From the NCBI RefSeq assembly GCF_900099815.1, contig NZ_FNCW01000014.1:1-52292 (forward strand): a DNA stretch of 52,292 bases, given 5' to 3'. The translations under genes were made by a program, and so were the position numbers. The notes beneath the pieces were generated by a model, which was given only the letters and a program-made list of their open reading frames with translations, searched no databases and was not told the DNA's origin. This stretch comes from Psychroflexus sediminis (GTDB lineage: Bacteria; Bacteroidota; Bacteroidia; Flavobacteriales; Flavobacteriaceae). Below are positions 46,732 through 52,292 of this stretch, piece by piece. The stretch's first letter is position 1. Every line of letters starts with the position of its first letter.

Positions 46732-47856
46732 CTATCTTCTTCTAGGATTACCGGCAATAGGTTCTTCAACTCTATTCCATACTTTAATTTTATCTCCTTT
46801 GCTTACTCCAGAGATGACTTCCACATTAATTCCATCGCTCAGACCAAGTTCTACCATTCTTTTCTCAAACTTCTGCTCGCCGATTTCGACTTCCACGAAG
46901 GGTTTTTTGGTGTCTTTTTCAAATTGAACTAAAGCTTCACTGATCGCTAGAACATCGTCAGATCTTTCTAAAATGATTGACGCATTGGCGCTAAGTCCGG
47001 ATCTTATAAAAATGCTGTCATTGAGTTTTAAGCTTCCTTCAATATCAAATTGAACCGCTCCATTTTCTTCTGTACCCTTTGGAGAAATATAATCCAACGT
47101 AGCATTAAAGGTTTTGTCTTCTATGGCGCCAACGGTTATTTCCAAAGGCAGACCTTCTTTTATTTTACCGACTTCAGATTCGTCAACTTTTCCTTCGAAA
47201 ATCATATCGTCCGTTTTCGCGATAATGGCGATTGTAGTTCCCTCGTTGAAGTTATTGGCTTCAATAACCTGGTTACCCACTTCAATAGGAACATCCAGAA
47301 TCATCCCTGAGATTCTTGCTTTTATTTCTGTAGTAGCCGCATTTCCGGCATCCTGAGTGGTACCTGTCTGGATGATTTCCAAATTTTCCTCGGCAGCCTT
47401 AAGCGTTTGCAAGGCGTTGTCGTAGGCATTTTTAGCTAGATCGAAATCATTTTCAGAAATCACTCCCTTTTCAAAAAGTTCGCTTTGTCTTTCAAATATT
47501 TTTCTCTCATTGGCTAAATTGATTTTTGCCTGTCTTACCTGGTTCTTTGCTGAGTTCAGGCTAGTGATATTAGGAACCACCTTTAGCTGAGCAATCATAT
47601 CGCCAATCTTTACGATCTCTCCAGGCTTGACAAAAAGCTTGTCAACAACTCCGGAAATATTGGGTTTTACGTCTATTTCCTCTCTTGGTATGAGTGTCCC
47701 CGTAGCCATTGTTTTCTTTACAATCGTTTCGGTGGTGGGTTCTTCAGTTTTAAAAACTTCAGGGCTTTCTTGATTTTTTTGGTAGAGGTAAAATAAAGAT
47801 CCCCCAAATAAGACTACAATGACAAGTAGAATAATGATGGTGATAACTTTTTTCAT
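46732..47856 (-). CDS. HlyD/MacA-type periplasmic adaptor
   Basis: The 374-residue product has an N-terminal membrane anchor (about 5-25), a lipoyl-like hairpin (REEIDVKPNISGVVDKLFVKPGEIVKIGDMIAQL) interrupted by a coiled coil (about 105-165), a beta-barrel domain and a membrane-proximal domain. It joins the inner-membrane ABC transporter to the TolC channel. It lies 29 bases after the second permease gene. Confidence 0.93.
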   Translation of the reverse strand: MKKVITIIILLVIVVLFGGSLFYLYQKNQESPEVFKTEEPTTETIVKKTMATGTLIPREEIDVKPNISGVVDKLFVKPGEIVKIGDMIAQLKVVPNITSLNSAKNQVRQAKINLANERKIFERQSELFEKGVISENDFDLAKNAYDNALQTLKAAEENLEIIQTGTTQDAGNAATTEIKARISGMILDVPIEVGNQVIEANNFNEGTTIAIIAKTDDMIFEGKVDESEVGKIKEGLPLEITVGAIEDKTFNATLDYISPKGTEENGAVQFDIEGSLKLNDSIFIRSGLSANASIILERSDDVLAISEALVQFEKDTKKPFVEVEIGEQKFEKRMVELGLSDGINVEVISGVSKGDKIKVWNRVEEPIAGNPRRR

Positions 47857-47885
47857 GTTTAATTTCTATTAGGTAAAGGTTGTTT

Positions 47886-49145
47886 TTATTCAGTTCTTAA
47901 GGCGTCTACTGGTTTTACGCGTATCGCGTTTTGTGCTGGAATAAAACCGGCAAAAAGACCAGAAACAATTAATATTAATAAGGCGATGATAACGGTAATA
48001 AGATCCACACTTGGATTTGTAAAAGGAATATCAGAATTTTCAGGCATCAGCGCATTGATGATTGCCAAAACCCCAGTTGCAAATACGATTCCTGTCATCC
48101 CGGCAATAATGGTGAGAAAAACAGATTCAAAAAGAATCTGGCCTCTTATCTGCCAGGGTGTTGCTCCCAATGCCCGGCGTACTCCTATCTCGTTGGTTCT
48201 TTCTTTGACAACGATAAGCATGATGTTGCTGATGCCTATCACCCCAGACAACAAGATCAATATGCCTACAAAATAAGCTACGGCGTTGAGCGCTATGAAA
48301 AGTCCGGATATCTTTGAAAATTGCTCGAACAAATCAAAATTACCTATGGCTCTGTCATCGTCTGGAGCGATGTCATGATTTTCTTTTATAATGTCAAAAA
48401 TTTGAGGTTTTAGCCTGGTAATAGAATTATTATCGTTGGCAGTAATGGCCATCCAGCCCACGTTTTGACCCATATTGAAGGCTTGTGAATAAGCCGTAAA
48501 GGGAACATAAATTTGTTTCTGGGCTTCCTCAGCATTTCCGCCTCCAAAGCCTTTCTTTTTATAAATCCCTATAACCATAAAGTTGACTCCCTGAACTTTG
48601 ACATACGTCCCTATGGGATCTTCATCGAAATCATACAGCCCTTTGACAACGCCTTCCCCTATGACAGCAACCTTTCTTTTGGCTTCAATGTCATTTTGAT
48701 TCAAAAACCGACCTTTAAGTATTTTCATGGGTTCCTGATACTGTATGTCAGGATAATCGCCATACACATTGAAGGCGCCGCTTTTCAGGCCTCTTACGAC
48801 ATTGTTTTCTCCGCCAAAACCACCAAGCTGATTTCTTGGAGAAACGTATTTAAGCCCGCTGACACCTCTTTTTATTTCTTCTACATCATCAAGGTCAAAA
48901 CTATAGCGACGTCCTTTAGGTAAGCCGTTATACGATTTTGAAACGGTCTGTGACCACATAAACATAGAATTGGAAGAAATACCGTCAAAAAGTTGCTTGA
49001 CTCCGGTTTCAAAGCCATTCCCGGCTGCCAGCAGGATAACAAGAATAAATATGCCCCAAAAGACACCAAAGGCCGTCAATATGGTCCTGAATAAATTTGA
49101 AGTCAATGACTCTATAACTTCATTCCATTTGTCTCTGTTGAACAT
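47886..49145 (-). CDS. MacB-type ABC permease, second subunit
   Basis: The 419-residue product has an N-terminal helix, a large periplasmic MacB domain and three C-terminal FtsX-type helices (ILLSGVIGISNIMLIVVKERTNEIGVRRALGATPWQIRGQIL). It is paralogous to the adjacent permease; together they probably form a heterodimer, unlike the homodimeric E. coli MacB, in which permease and ATPase are fused. The start is 1 base after the preceding stop. Confidence 0.93.
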   Translation of the reverse strand: MFNRDKWNEVIESLTSNLFRTILTAFGVFWGIFILVILLAAGNGFETGVKQLFDGISSNSMFMWSQTVSKSYNGLPKGRRYSFDLDDVEEIKRGVSGLKYVSPRNQLGGFGGENNVVRGLKSGAFNVYGDYPDIQYQEPMKILKGRFLNQNDIEAKRKVAVIGEGVVKGLYDFDEDPIGTYVKVQGVNFMVIGIYKKKGFGGGNAEEAQKQIYVPFTAYSQAFNMGQNVGWMAITANDNNSITRLKPQIFDIIKENHDIAPDDDRAIGNFDLFEQFSKISGLFIALNAVAYFVGILILLSGVIGISNIMLIVVKERTNEIGVRRALGATPWQIRGQILFESVFLTIIAGMTGIVFATGVLAIINALMPENSDIPFTNPSVDLITVIIALLILIVSGLFAGFIPAQNAIRVKPVDALRTE

Positions 49146-49146
49146 A

Positions 49147-50391
49147 TTATTCGTCTCTTAAAGCATCTATAGGTTTAATTCTAGCTCCTCTCCAGGCAGG
49201 AAAGAATCCGGCAATTGCACCAGCTGCGATTAGTAATAACAAGGTGGAAACCGCAATATTGAAGTTAACACTCGGATTTTTTATAAAGTCAAGCTCAATA
49301 TAAGGGCCAACTATTTCTAATAAAACAAGTCCGAAAATCAATCCGAAAAGCCCGGAAATAGCTGTTACAAAAATGGATTCATGTAAAATCATTCCCACAA
49401 TAGACAGGGGCTCTGCCCCAAGGGCTTTCCGTATCCCTATCTCTTTGGTTCTCTCTTTTACGATGATAAGCATGATATTGCTCACACCTATAATTCCGGC
49501 CAGTAAAGTGGCGATCCCTACGCCCCAGAAAAATATCTGCATGGCACTGATTAGCACGTAAATTTCTTTCGTATTTTCAATATTGTTACTTATGAATAGT
49601 GCACTTTCATCTTTGGGGTCGATTTGCAGTTTTGTTTTCAACATCCTTTCCATCTGCGCTGCAAAGGCATTGGATTGTTTGAGAGCAAGCTCATAATTTT
49701 CCTCTTTTGGAAGTGTAAATCCCATGGACCGGATATCAGTTCCTGCCCCAAAAACAATTTGAGCGGTGTTAATAGGCACATATATTCTTGTTTCCTCTCT
49801 TTCACCACCTGGGTCTGTGAACACCCCTATGACCTTAAAATTCAGTCCTGAAACCTGTACATATTTACCTATTGGAGATTCATCTTCGAAAAGATCTTTT
49901 TTTACCCGGTTTCCAATAACCGCATATTTTTCCTTTGCTTTATTATCGTTTGCATTTATAAATCTTCCTTCAATGATATCTGCTTTTTCCAGATACTGGT
50001 AATCTGGCAGTACACCTTCTACCCGATAGTTCCCGGAATTATTTCCGTGGGAAATGAGACCTGCATAAATTTGATAGGTTGGAGATTTAAACTCAATTTC
50101 CTGTTTTGAATTTTCAGTAACGACTTCATAATCTTCATTTCTCAATTGAATTCTCCGGCCTTTATTGAAGCCTTCGTAGCTTAGGGCTGTCCTTCCCGGA
50201 TAAACATTGATAATATTCTCGGCATCATTTTGAAATTGACTTTCGATACCGTTTTGAAACCCAACACTTACGCCAAGTAAAATGACAAGGATAAATATAC
50301 CGGAAGCTACAGAAAATCCTGTAAGAAAAGTTCTAAGTTTATTCTTAGAAATGGTCTCAAAAACCTCTTGCCAGCGTTCTAAACTAAACAT
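49147..50391 (-). CDS. MacB-type ABC permease, first subunit
   Basis: The 414-residue product has one N-terminal helix, a periplasmic domain and three C-terminal helices. The FtsX motif GVSNIMLIIVKERTKEIGIRKALGAEPLSIVGMIL is near residue 300. Its start overlaps the ATPase stop by 8 bases, so translation is coupled. The substrate (peptide, lipid or drug) cannot be read from the sequence. Confidence 0.93.
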   Translation of the reverse strand: MFSLERWQEVFETISKNKLRTFLTGFSVASGIFILVILLGVSVGFQNGIESQFQNDAENIINVYPGRTALSYEGFNKGRRIQLRNEDYEVVTENSKQEIEFKSPTYQIYAGLISHGNNSGNYRVEGVLPDYQYLEKADIIEGRFINANDNKAKEKYAVIGNRVKKDLFEDESPIGKYVQVSGLNFKVIGVFTDPGGEREETRIYVPINTAQIVFGAGTDIRSMGFTLPKEENYELALKQSNAFAAQMERMLKTKLQIDPKDESALFISNNIENTKEIYVLISAMQIFFWGVGIATLLAGIIGVSNIMLIIVKERTKEIGIRKALGAEPLSIVGMILHESIFVTAISGLFGLIFGLVLLEIVGPYIELDFIKNPSVNFNIAVSTLLLLIAAGAIAGFFPAWRGARIKPIDALRDE

Positions 50392-51085
50392 TCTGTATCG
50401 CTCTTACCTGAGTTATTTTTCTATCGTCTATGATCACTCCATCTTTCAAATTGACAATGCGCTTAGACATTTGAGCAATATCCTCTTCGTGGGTCACCAC
50501 TAGAATGGTTCTGCCTTCATCATTAATTTGCTGAATGAGATCCATGATTTCATAGGAAGTTTTAGAGTCCAAAGCCCCGGTTAACTCATCGGCAAGAAGA
50601 ACTTTAGGGTCACTAGCCAGAGCTCTCGCGATGGCCACCCTTTGTTTTTGACCTCCGGAAAGTTCGTTGGGTTTATGATGTGCCCAGGCAGCAAGACCTA
50701 CTTTTTCAAGATAAGCCATGGACCTTTCCATGCGTTCAGATCTATTGACCCCCTGGTAATATAAGGGTAAGGCCACATTGTCCAGGGCAGATTTATAATT
50801 GATTAAGTTGAAAGACTGAAAAATAAAGCCTAAAAATTTATTTCGGTACTGAGCAGCCAGCTTTTCGTTCAGATTCTTAATGGGTACACCGTCTAAGGTG
50901 TAAGAGCCTTCATCGGCTTCATCCAGCATCCCCAGAATATTAAGCAGGGTGGATTTTCCGGAACCGGAAGACCCCATGATAGAAACCAATTCACCCTCTT
51001 CCACATTAAAATTAATTCCTTTTAACACGTGGAGAGAATTTTTCCCCATTTTGTAGGACTTGTGTAAATTTTTTATTTCTATCAT
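50384..51085 (-). CDS. MacB/LolD-type ABC ATPase
   Basis: The 233-residue ATPase has Walker A GSSGSGKST (residues 38-46), signature LSGGQKQRVAIARAL, Walker B VLLADELTGALD and the switch histidine in VVTHEEDIA. It powers the two permeases encoded behind it. It leads the six-gene operon ATPase, permease, permease, adaptor, TolC, tsaB. The upstream region has a CAACTTTG that is only a near match to the -7 consensus. Confidence 0.95.
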   Translation of the reverse strand: MIEIKNLHKSYKMGKNSLHVLKGINFNVEEGELVSIMGSSGSGKSTLLNILGMLDEADEGSYTLDGVPIKNLNEKLAAQYRNKFLGFIFQSFNLINYKSALDNVALPLYYQGVNRSERMERSMAYLEKVGLAAWAHHKPNELSGGQKQRVAIARALASDPKVLLADELTGALDSKTSYEIMDLIQQINDEGRTILVVTHEEDIAQMSKRIVNLKDGVIIDDRKITQVRAIQNV

Positions 51086-51193
51086 AAGACTTGAGTTGCT
51101 CTTAATAGGACTTTCAAAGTTGAGTAATGTTACAATGCCCGACGTTAAATTATGTTAAAACCTTATTAATAGGGTGGAATCGAAATAGAAGCT

Positions 51194-51227
51194 TTGAGTG
51201 TTCCGACTCAAGTCTGGCTTATCTTTG
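51194..51227 (+). promoter_or_regulatory. Promoter of folB
   Basis: TTG (51194-51196), 23 bases, TATCTTTG (51220-51227). It lies inside the longer open frame and so argues against a start at 51127. Confidence 0.6.
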
Positions 51228-51237
51228 TAAAAAAACC

Positions 51238-51597
51238 TTGGATAGAATTTCGTTAACCAATATTCGTGTTTATGCCTACCACGGCTGTTTGCCGGAAGAA
51301 ACAAAAATCGGCAGCGATTACCGTGTGGATCTGAGTGTGGAAGCCAATTTGGACCTGTCTGCAGAATCTGATGCTTTAAAAGATACCGTAGATTACGTGC
51401 ATCTCAATAAAATTGTAAAGGAAGAAATGACACAGCCTTCCAAGCTTTTAGAACATGTGGCGAAACGCATTCTGGACAGGATTTTTTCTGAATTGGATCC
51501 TGTGCAGACTTCAAAAGTAAAAGTGGCTAAATTAAACCCGCCCCTGGGAGGAGATGTTGAAAGTGTAAGCATAACCTTGTCTAGATCTCGAGATTAA
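51238..51597 (+). CDS. folB: Dihydroneopterin aldolase (TTG start)
   Basis: It makes 6-hydroxymethyl-dihydropterin in folate synthesis. The 119-residue product, DRISLTNIRVYAYHGCLPEETKIGSDYRVDLSVEANL, has the catalytic Glu in PEE, the central DTVDYVHL, and the terminal KLNPPLGGDVESVSITLSR with its catalytic lysine. The frame opens at 51127, but family homology starts at the TTG at 51238, 10 bases after a good -7 element, so TTG is the likely start codon. Confidence 0.9.
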   Translation: MDRISLTNIRVYAYHGCLPEETKIGSDYRVDLSVEANLDLSAESDALKDTVDYVHLNKIVKEEMTQPSKLLEHVAKRILDRIFSELDPVQTSKVKVAKLNPPLGGDVESVSITLSRSRD

Positions 51598-51617
51598 ATC
51601 TTATCTTCATTATTCTG

Positions 51618-51646
51618 TTGGGGATTGAAATAATTTCTTAAATTTG
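51618..51646 (+). promoter_or_regulatory. Promoter of the first tRNA-Cys copy
   Basis: TTG (51618-51620), 18 bases, TAAATTTG (51639-51646), 14 bases before the tRNA 5' end. Confidence 0.7.
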
Positions 51647-51660
51647 CACTTCTTTAAAAT

Positions 51661-51740
51661 GGTGTCGTGGCCGAGTGGCTAGGCAGTGGTCTGCAAAACC
51701 ATCTACAGCGGTTCTCCCGACACTTCGGGACGCTCGACAA
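51661..51740 (+). pseudogene. tRNA-Cys with hairpin-replaced T-loop
   Basis: GGTGTCG acceptor, D-arm, and a GCA anticodon arm identical to the intact tRNA-Cys at 52153. The T-stem AGCG/CGCT is kept, but the T-loop is replaced by TTCTCCCGACACTTCGGGA, an inserted hairpin. The 3' acceptor strand is cut to CGACA, so only five of seven pairs can form. Probably non-functional as a tRNA, although the promoter is intact. Confidence 0.85.
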
Positions 51741-51774
51741 ATGTTATTTCACTACCTTTAACAATTCTTCTATT

Positions 51775-52065
51775 ATGCATTTTGTATATATTATACATTC
51801 AGAAGATGTTAATAAGTATTACGTTGGCGAAACCTCTCATGTGGAACATAGACTAGCTCTTCATAAAAATCATTATTTTAAAGGTGCATATACAAGAATG
51901 GCTAATGATTGGGAACTAGTTTTAAAATTTGAATGTAGAAATAGGTCAGAAGCATTATTTATTGAAAAGTTTATAAAGCGAATGAAAAGCACTAAGTTTA
52001 TCAAGAAAATCATTCAAACTCCAACTATTTTATCTGATATTATAGAGAAACATAGAACTGAATGA
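51775..52065 (+). CDS. GIY-YIG nuclease (tRNA-Cys locus)
   Basis: The 96-residue single-domain GIY-YIG protein has VYI (4-6), YYVG (15-18), Arg26 in EHRLALH, and the metal-binding Glu64 in LFIEKFIK. It is clearly different from the tRNA-Ala-locus copies, so the two loci were not made by a recent duplication of one another. The open frame starts upstream at 51667 inside the tRNA; the ATG at 51775 matches the domain start. It is followed by an intact tRNA-Cys. Confidence 0.86.
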   Translation: MHFVYIIHSEDVNKYYVGETSHVEHRLALHKNHYFKGAYTRMANDWELVLKFECRNRSEALFIEKFIKRMKSTKFIKKIIQTPTILSDIIEKHRTE

Positions 52066-52130
52066 AATAGTATTATTTATCATAGAGGTAATTTTTTTAT
52101 AATTACGTCTAATCATTTAAAGATTATCCT

Positions 52131-52138
52131 TAAATTTG
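52131..52138 (+). promoter_or_regulatory. -7 element of intact tRNA-Cys
   Basis: TAAATTTG, 14 bases before the tRNA, the same spacing as in the first copy. No clean TTG upstream. Confidence 0.5.
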
Positions 52139-52152
52139 CAATCTCAAAATAA

Positions 52153-52223
52153 GGTCTCGTGGCCGAGTGGCTAGGCAGTGGTCTGCAAAACCATCTACAG
52201 CGGTTCGAATCCGCTCGAGACCT
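52153..52223 (+). tRNA. tRNA-Cys (GCA anticodon)
   Basis: Acceptor GGTCTCG/CGAGACC, anticodon stem GTGGT/ACCAT with loop CTGCAAA (GCA), and a normal T-arm AGCGG-TTCGAAT-CCGCT. The discriminator is T52223. The acceptor differs from that of the first copy by the C/G change in its fourth pair. Confidence 0.95.
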
Positions 52224-52239
52224 CAAGACTAAATCTATC

Positions 52240-52271
52240 AAAGCCTGACTTTCAATGAGTTAGGCTTTTTT
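52240..52271 (+). terminator. tRNA-Cys terminator
   Basis: AAGCCTGACT, loop, AGTTAGGCTT and a T-run. Confidence 0.8.
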
Positions 52272-52292
52272 CATCTACAGCGGTTCTCCCGA
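52272..52292 (+). repeat. Third tRNA-Cys T-arm fragment at window edge
   Basis: The last 21 bases are identical to 51700-51720, i.e. the 5' half of the T-arm plus the start of the hairpin that replaces the T-loop. A further element copy probably continues beyond the window. Confidence 0.8.

Noticed and set aside
51127-51237. 37-codon extension of folB
   Set aside because: The promoter lies within it and homology begins at the TTG at 51238.

Overview
The window is chromosomal DNA from a Bacteroidota bacterium, almost certainly a member of the Flavobacteriaceae. Three things point there. Several genes are preceded by the Bacteroidota promoter form TTG-N19-ish-TAnnTTTG. The gene set is typical: L21 with a C-terminal tail, DUF4199, DUF2914, pirin, an HU-like/SPOR protein, and GlnRS instead of the GatCAB route. 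Base composition is AT-rich with short AT-rich spacers. The genus cannot be fixed from the sequence alone; a marine or halophilic relative of Gramella, Zunongwangia or Psychroflexus is a guess.

Layout. 1-317 is the tail of an IS110-type transposase. 430-4784 is a minus-strand methionine operon with its own promoter and a SAM-I riboswitch: O-acetylhomoserine sulfhydrylase, an OsmC protein, homoserine O-acetyltransferase, homoserine dehydrogenase. recA follows at 5143. 6293-8665 encodes a lipoprotein, an ECF sigma factor, and a protein with a cytoplasmic head, one inner-membrane helix and a C-terminal outer-membrane barrel, which looks like a dual-membrane anti-sigma factor. 8731-15760 holds an HU-like/SPOR protein, a thioesterase, rpmA/rplU, DUF4199 and an active/inactive pair of M16 peptidases. 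15917-21493 holds a surface EEP-family lipoprotein, the heme genes hemA-hemC-hemD and an AraC regulator. 22291-28386 carries mpg, a CIA30 protein, a comEB-like deaminase / S41 protease / ATP-dependent DNA ligase operon, and a HupE/UreJ protein.

28518-29480 is a tRNA-Ala gene followed by two nearly identical GIY-YIG nuclease genes, each flanked by pieces of the tRNA T-arm and 3' end. 29669-44606 is mostly housekeeping: DUF2914 protein, a redoxin, pyruvate carboxylase, glnS, pirin, YraN, LD-carboxypeptidase, a PIN/DUF6364 toxin-antitoxin pair, metG and MscS. 44611-51085 is a six-gene minus-strand operon: MacB-like ATPase, two permeases, HlyD adaptor, TolC channel and tsaB. folB follows. The window ends in a second tRNA/GIY-YIG locus, where a tRNA-Cys carries a hairpin in place of its T-loop, then a GIY-YIG gene, an intact tRNA-Cys, and a further T-arm fragment cut off by the window edge.

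The most interesting signal is what the two tRNA loci share. Two different tRNAs (Ala and Cys), next to two clearly different GIY-YIG proteins, carry the same hairpin, CTCCCGA-YRCT-TCGGGA, in place of the T-loop, while four base pairs of the T-stem are kept. I read this as a small, probably mobile, GIY-YIG element that targets tRNA T-arms and duplicates tRNA ends. A possibly analogous duplication of a gene's 3' end, with palindromic repeats, sits beside hemD at 17114-17600.
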